Below are positions 1 through 8,278 of a stretch of DNA of 64,000 nt, one piece after another (the stretch's first letter is position 1; each line of letters begins with the position of its first letter). Source of the DNA: a virus. Location: the IMG/VR virus record IMGVR_UViG_3300046533_000687, positions 1 through 64,000 of that record; one strand, given 5' to 3'. The notes under the pieces were generated by a model, which ran no database searches, was not told the DNA's origin, and worked only from the letters and a program-made list of their open reading frames with translations. A program made the translations under genes and the position numbers.

Positions 1-33
1 GTCGTAGTGCGTTAGTCGCGTCTTCTTTTCCAT
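1..33 (-). CDS. Partial leftward gene cut by the window edge
   Basis: An ATG at 33-31 on the minus strand overlaps the stop of the next gene upstream (33-254). It opens a frame (MEKKTRLTHYD) that runs off the window. Position and coupling suggest another small gene of the leftward operon. Only 11 residues are visible, so no function can be proposed. Confidence 0.45.
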   Translation of the reverse strand, partial: MEKKTRLTHYD

Positions 34-254
34 CACTTCACCTTCGCGATCACGCCATCCCTGACGGTCGCCTCGGCGTACCATCGGTGCGGCTGCGGAT
101 AGTGCGGGCCCTCGAGCGTGACGCGGTGCTCGCCTGCCTGCACCTTCGCGGTATTGCCGAACATGTCGTTCGGCTGGTAGACGCCGACGCGCCTGCCGGC
201 TGTCACGGCGTCCTTGAGGGCTTTCTTCGAGGGGAAGTTGACATCTGTGTACAT
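33..254 (-). CDS. Small hypothetical phage protein (73 aa)
   Basis: Starts at an ATG with a good GGAG ribosome binding site 8 bases upstream and ends overlapping the next start. The product is soluble and basic with no cysteines, and reads as a small beta-rich protein. It belongs to the leftward operon of tiny early-type genes. No family is recognised. Confidence 0.6.
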   Translation of the reverse strand: MYTDVNFPSKKALKDAVTAGRRVGVYQPNDMFGNTAKVQAGEHRVTLEGPHYPQPHRWYAEATVRDGVIAKVK

Positions 255-263
255 GTGCTGCTC

Positions 264-398
264 CTATTCGTGTAAGAGGGTTTCCGCTACCGCCAAGATG
301 CGAAAGATGATCCCCGCCGCCACGACGGCCGCGCCGAGCATGGCGAGGAACGTGATCCAGTGCTGCAGGTCAACGAGGGTCGGGATGAGGGGTGCCAT
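264..398 (-). CDS. Single-pass membrane microprotein (44 aa)
   Basis: The ATG at 398 lies within the preceding gene's stop (TAATG) and follows an AGGAG site. Residues about 13-35 (WITFLAMLGAAVVAAGIIF) form one clear transmembrane helix. The gene is too short for usual ORF cut-offs, but the coupling and ribosome binding site support it. Function unknown. Confidence 0.6.
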   Translation of the reverse strand: MAPLIPTLVDLQHWITFLAMLGAAVVAAGIIFRILAVAETLLHE

Positions 399-508
399 TA
401 CTTTACTCCTTTGCCTGATAGTGAAGATTTAAGGATTCGCCGCCAGCCGCCGTCCTCGCTTCGGACCCAATCGTGTTTATGTTCGATCGTCGCTTCGTGC
501 TTGGTCAT
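398..508 (-). CDS. Very small hypothetical protein (36 aa)
   Basis: An ATGA overlap couples its start to the stop of the zinc-finger gene at 505-711, and its own stop overlaps the start of the membrane microprotein. The sequence is charged, with several His, Lys and Trp residues, and ends in a basic tail. No homology is recognised; support comes from the two-sided overlap. Confidence 0.5.
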   Translation of the reverse strand: MTKHEATIEHKHDWVRSEDGGWRRILKSSLSGKGVK

Positions 509-711
509 TTGGTACCGCCGGACTTGGCCGCGTCGATGCGGTCGATCATCGCGTCGCGCAAGTCGAAACAGTTTTGGACGTGGTCGGTACGCGGCGACTC
601 AACGACGACGGCGTCGCAATATGGACAATGCCACGTCGCGCGGCGCCTATTGGCGTCCGTCAACGCGCGGATGCCAAGTTGGTTGATTTGGTCTGTTAGG
701 GTCTTTGCCAT
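505..711 (-). CDS. Small zinc-finger-like protein (68 aa)
   Basis: Contains CPYC in the middle and a later H-x3-C, a possible zinc site. I start it at the ATG at 711. A GTG at 735 in the same frame lies inside the promoter (-35 TTTACA, -10 TACACT) and is unlikely. With that promoter the transcript would begin at or within a base or two of the ATG, giving a leaderless message. First gene of the leftward operon. Confidence 0.6.
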   Translation of the reverse strand: MAKTLTDQINQLGIRALTDANRRRATWHCPYCDAVVVESPRTDHVQNCFDLRDAMIDRIDAAKSGGTK

Positions 712-760
712 GCTGACAGTGTAGATCAAGGCCACCTAGTTGTAAACAACTATTTTTAAC
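711..760 (-). promoter_or_regulatory. Sigma70-like promoter for the leftward operon
   Basis: Reading leftward: an A-rich stretch, AAAATAGTTGTTTACA, 17 bases, then TACACT (718-723). The -35 is TTTACA. A perfect inverted repeat AGTTGT-AA-ACAACT overlaps the -35 and could be an operator. The same arrangement, AAAATAGTTGTGTACA-N17-TATATT, precedes the gene at 55042, so the two form a family. The other strand carries a weaker TTGTAA-N16-TATTTT. Confidence 0.6.
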
Positions 761-900
761 CTATTTTAATGGCTATTCCTTCAGGCTTCTGCTCACCTCC
801 GACATCCGCGAAATCCTTAGACATTTTTCGGCTTCCGCTCCGCCCGTGGATGTGCTATGCTGTCCTCGCGTCCGGTTGGCTCCCGAAGCCCCGTTGTGGC
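761..900. other. Gap between divergent operons
   Basis: About 140 bases without a convincing gene. A frame opens from 769, but its N-terminal part is low in phage-like features and has no ribosome binding site. A possible -10 (TATGCT, with a poor TTCCGC -35 17 bases before it) lies near 858 and could serve the rightward replication genes. Confidence 0.4.
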
Positions 901-1161
901 ATGGCGACACCCCGCCCTGCCAGACCAGACGCCCTTTCCTTTCCACGGGTGCTTGTGGGACAATTCTTCACGTGGCTTGAGCAGCAACGCGGACGGACGG
1001 ACCTGGTCGGAGACTATGCCCGCGCCGCCATCGCGAATATCCGCTATCCACGATCTTCACGCCTGCAAGTCCTCCTGAAATACGAACCCGACGAGACGCG
1101 TGAAGCCTTGAAGAAGGCACATCGCGAGTGGCGTCGCGTACATGAGCGGAGGGTCGCATGA
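901..1161 (+). CDS. YozE-like SAM-fold small protein
   Basis: The C-terminal part (FFTWLEQQRGRTDLVGDYARA, then a proline-containing stretch and a charged helix) resembles the YozE SAM-like fold (F-x2-WL-x2-Q-x4-D-x-VG). The start is uncertain: ATG 901 is used, but GTG 949 or 955 would place the start right before the conserved domain. None has a strong ribosome binding site. Its stop overlaps the HNH-UDG start (ATGA), so it likely leads the replication operon. Role unknown. Confidence 0.55.
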   Translation: MATPRPARPDALSFPRVLVGQFFTWLEQQRGRTDLVGDYARAAIANIRYPRSSRLQVLLKYEPDETREALKKAHREWRRVHERRVA

Positions 1162-2111
1162 CGCGTAAGGAGTATCAAGAATATCTTGCAAGTCGAGAAT
1201 GGGCGTTGAAGCGTGAAGCGGTACGAGAACGCGCAAACTCTCGATGCGAGCGAAACATCTCCATCCCTTTTAATGGAAATATAGAACATTTTCGATGTGT
1301 CGGCCGTCATGAATCGACACATCATAAGACGTATGCAAACGTTGGACATGAACCGCTCGAAGACTTGATGGCCGTCTGTAACGACTGCCATAGTTGGCTA
1401 TCGGGGAAAACTGACGTAGATGCAACGGCTGAGATTTATAAAAAAGTACTCAAAGAAAAAGAGAATGAACTTGGACCTTATGCCCATCCGTTTAATACGA
1501 TCCCGATCTTTAATAACATCTCGTCGTTAAGCGCTGAAGCGCACGACTGTAAACGATGCAAGTTATATCACGAGCGCAAGAAGGTTGTCTTTGGCAGCGG
1601 GAATCCAGAAGCTGATTTAATGTTCATTGGTGAAGCACCAGGTGCAGACGAAGACGAACATGGACTTCCATTTATCGGCCGTGCGGGACAACTACTAAAT
1701 AAGATCGTTGAAGCGATGGGTCTCGCGCGCAGTACCGTATATGTCACCAACGTAATCAAATGTCGGCCTCCTCTTAATCGGAATCCGGAATCAGATGAAG
1801 TAGAAAAATGCGAACCTTTCTTGTTTCAACAGATAGATCTGGTTCGTCCGAAGGTAATCGTTACGCTCGGTAAATTTGCTGCACAATCACTACTGCGAAC
1901 GGCGGATCCAATCTCAAGTCTTCGCGGTCGTGTGTTTGATTATCGCGGTACCAAAGTCATTCCAACCTTCCATCCTGCCTACCTTCTTCGTAACCCAGCG
2001 GTAAAGAGAGATGTTTGGGATGACATGCGAAAGGTACAGGTTCTTCTTTATCCGCTCGCTGCTGATAAGGACCATGAAGGATCCTCACTTTCTGACTTCT
2101 TAAGCCAGTGA
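1158..2111 (+). CDS. HNH-like domain fused to family 4 uracil-DNA glycosylase
   Basis: Residues 129-300 carry all hallmarks of a family 4 [4Fe-4S] uracil-DNA glycosylase: motif GEAPGADED (158-166), [27 protein letters not shown] (271-278), and four cysteines (131, 134, 202, 218) placed to bind the cluster. Such enzymes excise uracil from DNA. Residues 1-85 form an HNH-type module: C30, C47, HHKTY (55-59), then G-x-E-x2-DL and VCNDCH (73-78). The gene is visibly richer in A and T than its neighbours, suggesting separate acquisition. It is coupled by ATGA upstream and GTGA downstream to the primase-helicase, implying a role in replication or repair. Cutting by the HNH part is inferred only. Confidence 0.85.
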   Translation: MTRKEYQEYLASREWALKREAVRERANSRCERNISIPFNGNIEHFRCVGRHESTHHKTYANVGHEPLEDLMAVCNDCHSWLSGKTDVDATAEIYKKVLKEKENELGPYAHPFNTIPIFNNISSLSAEAHDCKRCKLYHERKKVVFGSGNPEADLMFIGEAPGADEDEHGLPFIGRAGQLLNKIVEAMGLARSTVYVTNVIKCRPPLNRNPESDEVEKCEPFLFQQIDLVRPKVIVTLGKFAAQSLLRTADPISSLRGRVFDYRGTKVIPTFHPAYLLRNPAVKRDVWDDMRKVQVLLYPLAADKDHEGSSLSDFLSQ

Positions 2112-4090
2112 CCGACCGCGCTGCCTTCTTCACCGCACTCCACAAGCACGGCTATCGCGACCTCCGCGCCATCTCGACGGACAAGAGGATCGTGCATTCT
2201 TATGGGACACCGGTCGCCCAACTGCCGAGAACAGAAGAGTTCGTTCGCCTTGCGATCAACGAGCACCTGAACGTCTACGTCGGCGTCGCCGAACGCGCGC
2301 ATGTCAACGGACGCCAGCTGCGCGACTGCTCCGAACTCTGGGCGCTCTTCGTCGACATCGACTTCAAGGCGGTCACGGAAGAGGACGCACATGCCGCGCT
2401 CGCTGCCTTTCCGATCCCGCCGGATATGATCGTCGCGACTGGCGGCGGCTGGCACTGCTACTGGCTCCTCCGCGATCCGATCGACCTGACGAGCGACAAC
2501 GTGCTGGCGCGGCAAGTTCTTCGTGCTCTAGCCATAAAGATCGGCGGCGATCTTGGCGCCGCGACGCCCGAACGCATCCTGCGCGTCCCTGACACGCTCA
2601 ACTACAAGTATTCGCCGCCACGTCAAGTCTCCGTCGTTCAGGCGCCCAACGGGCATACGCACGATCTAGCCGACATCCTCTCCGTTCTCGGCCCACTTCC
2701 AAGGGTCGCCGCTCCAAAGGCATCCGTTCCCTTCTCACACAAGCTGACCGTCGAGCAGCGCATCAAGGCCGCGAAGACATGGCTGGAGGATCAGGTTCCT
2801 GCTGTCGAAGGGAACGGCGGCGACGCGTGGACGTATCAGGTCTGCTGTAGCGTCGCCATCGGACACGACCTCTCGATCGAAGACTCGCTGCTCGCCCTGC
2901 CTGAGTGGAATGCACGCTGCACACCACCGTGGGCACCCGAAGACCTCACGCAGAAGCTCAAGAACGCGATCAAGTATGCTGAAGGCACGCGTGGCGAGCG
3001 ACTGCGAGAGCCCGTCAAGCGGCGCCTCACGCTCGTCCCGGCAAGTCACATCCAGATCAGGCCGGTTCACTGGTGCTGGAAGGACCGCCTGGCTCTTGGC
3101 AGCTTCGCCCTGCTTGGCGGACGAGAGGGCATCGGAAAATCGATCCTCGCCTATCAGATCGCAGCTGATATCACGATGGGCCGGCTGCCAGGGCAGTCGT
3201 TCGGCACGGCACGGTCCGTCATCGTCGCGGCGACCGAAGATTCGTGGGAGCATACCATCGTACCGCGCCTGATGGCCGCAAAGGCGGACCTGAACAAAGT
3301 CTTTCGCGTCGACGTCGAGAGCGAAGGCATCACGTCGTCACTGTCACTACCACGCGACGTCGCGGCGCTCGAGCAGCACATCGTCGACTATGACGTCGCG
3401 CTCGTGCTGCTCGACCCGCTGATGTCGCGCCTCGATGCCAAGCTCGACAGCCACAAGGATGCCGAGGTTCGCGTGGCGCTCGAGCCGCTGTCACGCATCG
3501 CGGACAGGACAAACTGCGTCGTGCTCGGCATCATCCATGTCAACAAGTCATCATCCACCGATCCGCTGACGATGTTGATGGGCTCTCGCGCCTTCGCAGC
3601 CGTCGCCCGCGCAGTCCTGTTCGTCATGGCCGACCCTGAAGTGACGAAGGGCCGCATGATGGGCCAGCCGAAGAACAACCTCGGCAAGATCGACGACCTG
3701 CCGACGCTCATGTTCAAGATCGAAGACTGCAACCTCGGCCAGACTGATGAAGGCGAAGTCCATACAGGCAAGCTGACCTGGACTGGCGAGACAGAGCGCA
3801 CCGTCTCGGACGAGATCGAGGTGACCGCTGAAGGCGTCGACCGCTCCGCGATCACCGAAGCCTCTGAGTGGCTCTATGACTACCTGAAGTCGAAGAGCGG
3901 CTATGTCGAGTCAAGCGAGGTCAAGGATGCCGCGAAGCGCAAGCGGTTCTCCGTCATCACGCTGCAGCGCGCCCGCAAGTACATCCACGTCGAGAGCATC
4001 AATAAGGGCACATTTCCACGTATCACATACTGGTGCTTGCCTGGCGTGAAGCCGATCGACGAAGCTGGCGTACCGGACTTCGGACTCTAG
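2108..4090 (+). CDS. Primase-helicase (AEP primase plus RecA-like ATPase)
   Basis: N-terminal archaeo-eukaryotic primase domain of RepB type: VDID (82-85), GGGWHCYW (112-119) and ERILRVPDTLN (155-165) match the three catalytic motifs. A PriCT-like linker follows (about 235-290). The C-terminal half is an AAA_25/RepA-type ATPase with Walker A GGREGIGKS (337-345) and Walker B LVLLDP (432-437), followed by a small winged-helix-like tail. Starts at a GTG overlapping the UDG stop. It would prime and unwind DNA at the phage origin. The inverted-repeat array just downstream is a plausible target. No DNA polymerase is seen in this window. Confidence 0.88.
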   Translation: MTDRAAFFTALHKHGYRDLRAISTDKRIVHSYGTPVAQLPRTEEFVRLAINEHLNVYVGVAERAHVNGRQLRDCSELWALFVDIDFKAVTEEDAHAALAAFPIPPDMIVATGGGWHCYWLLRDPIDLTSDNVLARQVLRALAIKIGGDLGAATPERILRVPDTLNYKYSPPRQVSVVQAPNGHTHDLADILSVLGPLPRVAAPKASVPFSHKLTVEQRIKAAKTWLEDQVPAVEGNGGDAWTYQVCCSVAIGHDLSIEDSLLALPEWNARCTPPWAPEDLTQKLKNAIKYAEGTRGERLREPVKRRLTLVPASHIQIRPVHWCWKDRLALGSFALLGGREGIGKSILAYQIAADITMGRLPGQSFGTARSVIVAATEDSWEHTIVPRLMAAKADLNKVFRVDVESEGITSSLSLPRDVAALEQHIVDYDVALVLLDPLMSRLDAKLDSHKDAEVRVALEPLSRIADRTNCVVLGIIHVNKSSSTDPLTMLMGSRAFAAVARAVLFVMADPEVTKGRMMGQPKNNLGKIDDLPTLMFKIEDCNLGQTDEGEVHTGKLTWTGETERTVSDEIEVTAEGVDRSAITEASEWLYDYLKSKSGYVESSEVKDAAKRKRFSVITLQRARKYIHVESINKGTFPRITYWCLPGVKPIDEAGVPDFGL

Positions 4091-4364
4091 TCGTCTCAAC
4101 CCCCTACCCATCTTTGATACCACTAGAAAACATGAGACAACTAGGGGGATCCTTAGTAAAAATAGGTGTTTTCTAGTTATATCATTTGATACCACTGTGA
4201 TACGACTAGGAGTGTACTCAAAAGAGTACGACACAGTGGTATCATGGGCCCCCTAGTGGTATCATTTGATACCACTGTGATTCTCTCTCTTTTACTAATG
4301 ATCTCTCTAGTTGTATCACGTTCACAGTGGTATCAAAGATGGGTAGGGGGAATGAGACGACTAG
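4087..4364. repeat. Iteron-like array bounded by a 38-bp inverted repeat; candidate origin or operator
   Basis: Two arms, 4087-4124 and 4326-4364, are inverted copies that differ only by one A versus TT. Between and within them the 9-mer TGATACCAC occurs six times exactly: forward at 4115, 4187 and 4267, inverted at 4236, 4256 and 4327. There are also weaker copies near 4177, 4198 and 4310. Copies pair into palindromes, for example 4255-4276 with a 2-base spacer, and 4187-4199 facing 4232-4244 around a GTACTC-AAAA-GAGTAC hairpin. The first arm includes the stop codon of the primase gene. Known parallels are iteron origins, operator clusters and MITE-like elements; I favour an origin from context. 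Confidence 0.65.
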
Positions 4365-4390
4365 GTGGTAGCAAAACTTTTTAATCGATT

Positions 4391-4419
4391 TTATAGTTAC
4401 GTCGAACTGATTCTATGCT
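4391..4419 (+). promoter_or_regulatory. Possible promoter for the head operon
   Basis: A TATGCT -10 at 4414-4419 lies 17 bases after a poor -35 (TTATAG) in an AT-rich stretch, just downstream of the repeat array and 16 bases before the small terminase start. The location fits a start of late transcription, perhaps under control of the array. The -35 is weak, so an activator or a phage factor may be needed. Confidence 0.3.
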
Positions 4420-4434
4420 AACTCTGAAGCCACC

Positions 4435-4815
4435 GTGGAGTCAGAGGCTCAGCCAAGCACGCAATTGGTTTCCAAAACAGAACCAAAACGCATTGGCACT
4501 GGCCTGGCCGGACCCGGCAGACCGAAAGGCGTCGTACCGAAGGCGACGCGCGAGGTACGCGACGCGGCACGTGCTCTTGTTGATGATCAAGACTATCGCG
4601 CTGCACTTCGCGTGCGCTTGAAGGCTGGAACTGCTCCTCACATGGAGACGTTGCTCTGGCATTACGGGTATGGCAAGCCCACTGAGCGGATCGAAGTTAA
4701 GGATACGACGAATGAGTTCGAAGATCTGACCGCTGAGCAGCTGCGTGAACGTGCCCGCCTCATCGCTCACCGCATCATCGATCAACCGCAGCAAGACGAC
4801 CCGAGCGTGCATTGA
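4435..4815 (+). CDS. Small terminase subunit (probable)
   Basis: A 126-residue basic protein with a GRPKG motif near residue 28 and helical segments, starting at GTG and overlapping the large terminase by TTGA. Small terminases recognise packaging sites on DNA and load the motor. The GRPKG stretch, length and position directly before TerL support the call. Sequence similarity alone would be weak. Confidence 0.7.
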   Translation: MESEAQPSTQLVSKTEPKRIGTGLAGPGRPKGVVPKATREVRDAARALVDDQDYRAALRVRLKAGTAPHMETLLWHYGYGKPTERIEVKDTTNEFEDLTAEQLRERARLIAHRIIDQPQQDDPSVH

Positions 4816-6260
4816 CATCGTCGCACCTCGATCTGCCAGAGAAGCTTACTGTCACTGAGGCTGCGGCAGAGCTAGCGCGTGTTGAAACTGCGCTCGCTCG
4901 CCTTTCACTCCTCGATTTCACGACATACACGAAGCGCGACTACGAGATCAACTGGCATCACGTCATCGTCGCCGAGGCGCTCGACCGCGTCCTAGCTGGC
5001 CGATGCCGCCGTCTGATGATCTTTGAGCCGCCGCAGAATGGCAAGAGCGAGCAGGTCTCGCGACGCTTTCCGGCTTACGCCTTTGGCAGGCGGCCGAACC
5101 TGCGTATCATCGCGTGCTCCTATTCAGATACCTTGGCGCAGGATATGAGTCGAGACGTACAGAAGGTGATGGACACGCCGGAGTATCGCGTCCTATTTCC
5201 TCACTCTCGCCTGGCAGAATCGCGCGATGCCGAGAAGAGGACGCAGGGGCAGTTCGACGTCGTCGGTGGCGTCGGCTATTACATTGCGTCAGGTATCATG
5301 GGGTCGATCACCGGTCGTACGGCGGACATCGGAATCATCGACGATCCTGTCAAGAACCGCGAGGAAGCTGAGTCGGAAGTCTATCGCGACCGTGTCTTCG
5401 AACAGTACAAGTCAGCGTTTGCTACGAGGCAGTTTGGTAGTGACGGAGCGATCATCCTGTGCATGACGCGGTGGAACGAGGATGATCTTGCCGGTCGCCT
5501 GCTGCGGATCGCGGCCGAACATCCAGAAGCCGATCAGTGGGAGGTTGTCAGTCTGCCTGCGATCGCCGAGGAGGTAGACGCGCACCGTCAGGTCGGCGAG
5601 CCGCTGTGGCCCGCCAAGTATCCGCTTGAGGAGCTTGCTCGCAGGCGAGCAGGACTCGGCGCGTATGACTGGGCCGCGCTCTACCAGCAGCGACCGGCGC
5701 CGTCAGGCGGAGGACTGTTTCAAGAATCGTGGTTCGCCAATAGCTTCGTTGACGCCGCGCCTGTCAACGCCCGCCGTGCGCGTGGTTGGGACACGGCCGG
5801 TACCGAGAATGATGGCGACTGGACGTGCGGCGTGAAGATTGCTGAGGCGAACGGCATCTTCTACGTTGAAGACGTGCGCCGGCAGCAGGTCGGGCCGTCG
5901 AAGGTCGATGCACTCATCCGCGTGACGACCGAGGCGGACGGCGTTGCGTGCGCGGTGCGTGAGGAGAAGGAAGGTGGCTCGGCGGGCGTCGCGGTCGTCG
6001 CCGCGAGGGCGAAGACGCTGGCCGGGTTCAACTACGCCGGCGTGCAGATTAGCGGTAGCAAGGTGACTCGGTGCAAGCCGTTCCGCGCGCAGTGCGAGGC
6101 GGGCAACGTGCGCATCGTGCGCGGGCCGTGGAACGCGGCTTACGTCCAGGAGCTGTGCGGGTTTCCGACAGCGAAGCATGACGATCAGGTTGACGCGTCG
6201 TCGTGTGCGTTCAACGCCGTGCTGCTCGAGCCGGTCATCGACGACTGGTTGGTCGTATGA
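4812..6260 (+). CDS. terL: Terminase large subunit
   Basis: Packaging ATPase-nuclease of 482 residues. Walker A is FEPPQNGKSEQ (71-81), Walker B IGIIDDP (173-179), followed by a coupling motif MTRWNEDDLAGR (218-229). The RNase H-like nuclease domain has GWDTAGT (325-331) and the terminal HDDQVDA acidic pair. It drives DNA into proheads through the portal. The start is TTG inside the stop of the small subunit gene. The Walker A with Q-N in place of the common R-H is a minor variant. Confidence 0.93.
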   Translation: MTSSHLDLPEKLTVTEAAAELARVETALARLSLLDFTTYTKRDYEINWHHVIVAEALDRVLAGRCRRLMIFEPPQNGKSEQVSRRFPAYAFGRRPNLRIIACSYSDTLAQDMSRDVQKVMDTPEYRVLFPHSRLAESRDAEKRTQGQFDVVGGVGYYIASGIMGSITGRTADIGIIDDPVKNREEAESEVYRDRVFEQYKSAFATRQFGSDGAIILCMTRWNEDDLAGRLLRIAAEHPEADQWEVVSLPAIAEEVDAHRQVGEPLWPAKYPLEELARRRAGLGAYDWAALYQQRPAPSGGGLFQESWFANSFVDAAPVNARRARGWDTAGTENDGDWTCGVKIAEANGIFYVEDVRRQQVGPSKVDALIRVTTEADGVACAVREEKEGGSAGVAVVAARAKTLAGFNYAGVQISGSKVTRCKPFRAQCEAGNVRIVRGPWNAAYVQELCGFPTAKHDDQVDASSCAFNAVLLEPVIDDWLVV

Positions 6261-8278
6261 GCGCCAAACCCGAAGGCGTCCTCAAGTCCCTCACCTCGGT
6301 CCTCCTCGAGCGCTATCGCTTCTTCCGGCAGGCGGGTGTCAGCTTTGGCGGCGCACGCGACCTCTACGCGGTGCTCGGCTACCAGCGCATCCTGCAGTAC
6401 CTCGACTATCGCCTGCGGTACCAGCGCGGCGGCATCGCGAAGCGCATCGTCGAGGCGTATCCGAAGGCGACGTGGCGCGGCGGCGTGGAGCTGTATGAGG
6501 ACGAGGATGCCGCGAAGGACACCGCGTTCGAAGAGGCGTGGAAGTCGATTCAAGATCGCCTGAACGTCTGGTCACGCCTGCAGGCCGCCGACATCCTGGC
6601 CGGCCTGAGCACGTTCTCCGTCCTCCTCATCGGCGCGCCTGGCGAGCTTGAGACCGAGCTGCCGCGCGGCACGTCGCCGGACAGGCTGCTCTACCTCCAG
6701 CCCTACTCAGGCGGCGGCGGTCCGCCCACGTCCAACACGCTGCTCATGCAGAACCACACGCAGGGCCTGGACTCGGACTGCTCGATCAAGAACTTCGACG
6801 TCGATCCCAAGAGCGTCCGCTTCGGTGAGCCGCTGACCTACCTGCTTCGCCGCACGGATATCAACCTACCGGGGCAGATGCGCGAGATCCATTGGTCGCG
6901 CGTCATCCACGTGGCCGAGGGCTGCCTCGACGACAACGTCTACGGCATGCCGACGCTGGAGAACGTGTGGAACCTGCTTGATGATCTGGACAAGGTCACC
7001 GGCGGCGGCGCTGAGGCGTTCTGGCTGCGCGCGAATCAGGGCTTGCACCTGGACGTCGACAAGGATATGGGGCTGCCTGGTTCCACGAGCGCTGGGCTGA
7101 GCGCCGACGAGCGGAAGGTGCTGCACGAGAAGGCCGAGGAGATCCAGCACCAGCTGCAGCGCGTCCTGGTCACGCGCGGCGTGACCGCCACGCAGCTCGG
7201 CTCGGACGTTGCCAACCTCGGACCGAACGCTGACGCGATCCTGAAGCAGATCGGCGGCAGCAAGGGCATCCCGACACGCATCCTGACGGGTTCGGAGATG
7301 GGGCAGCTGGCCAGCGGTCAGGACGCCGACAACTGGCGCACGCAGGTCCAGGACCGACGGACGAGCTATGCGGGGCCGATGATCGTGCGGCGGCTCGTCG
7401 ACAGGCTCGTCGAGTACGGCTACCTGCCGAAGCCGAAGCAGTACGACATTGCGTGGCCTGTCGAAGAGGATATGTCGGAGCTGGACAAGGCGACGCTCGC
7501 GCTCACGCTGACGAACGTCAATAAGAACTACGGCAGCGACGTGTTCGACGCGGACTTCATCCGCGAGAAGGCGTACAAGCTCGAGCCGCTCGAGGAGCTG
7601 CCGCAGTGGGAGTTCATGTCGGAGCTGGACAAGGCGACGCTCGCCACGAAGCTGGCGATGGTCAACAAGGAGATGGGCATCACCGTCTACACGGACGACG
7701 AGATCCGCGACATGTCGTTCGGCAAGGCGCCGCTCACAGACGCGGAGAAGGTGCCGATCGGGGCGCCCGAGCGCATCAGCGTGACGCAGCCGCCGGAGCT
7801 GGGGGCGGACGGACAGCCTATACCACAGCCCGCGCTGCCGAACACGCCGGAGATCAAGGCGGCGCTTAGGGCGCTGGAAGAGGCGATCGAGGCGGACGAT
7901 GCGGAAGCCATCCTGAAGATACTTGGTGACGTGCCCGGACATGAGTTCCACGGGAATCAGTGGACCGAAGGCGGCGCGACGGGCATGATCTTTAAGGAGT
8001 ACGCTACGACAGGTTATGGACCTGGCGAGCGTGGGGCTGAGAAGGCTCGTGCCGCCGCGCAGGAAGCGCACAAGGCACTGACGAAGGCTGGCTTCGTGAA
8101 GGCGGCACCGACGGAGCATAAGCATATCGCCGGCGAGAAGATGGGCAGGTCGCAGGCGTATTATTCCAGCTCGAAGAAGTCGACGACCGAGTATGCGCAT
8201 CCCGACGGGCGAAAGGCATCGTTGCAGGCCACGTACGAAAAGACTAGCAACAGCAGCGTTCGTGTGAAACATTCATGA
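6257..8278 (+). CDS. Portal protein (DUF1073-like) with C-terminal extra domain
   Basis: Residues about 20-400 match the DUF1073-type portal family: a GIAKRIVEAYPKATWRGG region, a WSRVIHVAEG core and TRILTGSEMGQLASGQD. A 48-residue unit beginning MSELDKATLA is duplicated (residues 406 and 454). At 557-570 comes GDVPGHEFHGNQWT, followed by about 100 residues not expected in a portal: Ala/Lys-rich helices, then a Ser/Lys-rich beta-like tail. The portal forms the dodecameric DNA gate. The tail beyond the motif is probably a separate module. Start chosen at the ATGA overlap with TerL. Confidence 0.88.
   Translation: MSAKPEGVLKSLTSVLLERYRFFRQAGVSFGGARDLYAVLGYQRILQYLDYRLRYQRGGIAKRIVEAYPKATWRGGVELYEDEDAAKDTAFEEAWKSIQDRLNVWSRLQAADILAGLSTFSVLLIGAPGELETELPRGTSPDRLLYLQPYSGGGGPPTSNTLLMQNHTQGLDSDCSIKNFDVDPKSVRFGEPLTYLLRRTDINLPGQMREIHWSRVIHVAEGCLDDNVYGMPTLENVWNLLDDLDKVTGGGAEAFWLRANQGLHLDVDKDMGLPGSTSAGLSADERKVLHEKAEEIQHQLQRVLVTRGVTATQLGSDVANLGPNADAILKQIGGSKGIPTRILTGSEMGQLASGQDADNWRTQVQDRRTSYAGPMIVRRLVDRLVEYGYLPKPKQYDIAWPVEEDMSELDKATLALTLTNVNKNYGSDVFDADFIREKAYKLEPLEELPQWEFMSELDKATLATKLAMVNKEMGITVYTDDEIRDMSFGKAPLTDAEKVPIGAPERISVTQPPELGADGQPIPQPALPNTPEIKAALRALEEAIEADDAEAILKILGDVPGHEFHGNQWTEGGATGMIFKEYATTGYGPGERGAEKARAAAQEAHKALTKAGFVKAAPTEHKHIAGEKMGRSQAYYSSSKKSTTEYAHPDGRKASLQATYEKTSNSSVRVKHS
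7472..7644 (+). repeat. Tandem duplication inside the portal gene
   Basis: A 29-base segment encoding MSELDKATLA occurs identically at 7472-7500 and 7616-7644, 144 bases (48 codons) apart. Similarity continues in the protein (VNKNYGSDV versus VNKEMGITV). This indicates a recent in-frame duplication in the portal's C-terminal arm, after the core fold. Confidence 0.8.

Noticed and set aside
769-900. N-terminal extension of the YozE-like gene to 769
   Set aside because: The added residues look non-coding, lie in the promoter gap and have no ribosome binding site.
4087-4364. CRISPR or intrinsic terminator in the repeat block
   Set aside because: Unit is a 9-base motif in both orientations without spacers of even length; no U-run.
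6866-8272. Long minus-strand frame (468 codons) opposite the portal gene
   Set aside because: Shadow of the high-GC portal frame: Arg/Leu/His-rich, no ribosome binding site, no recognisable domain.
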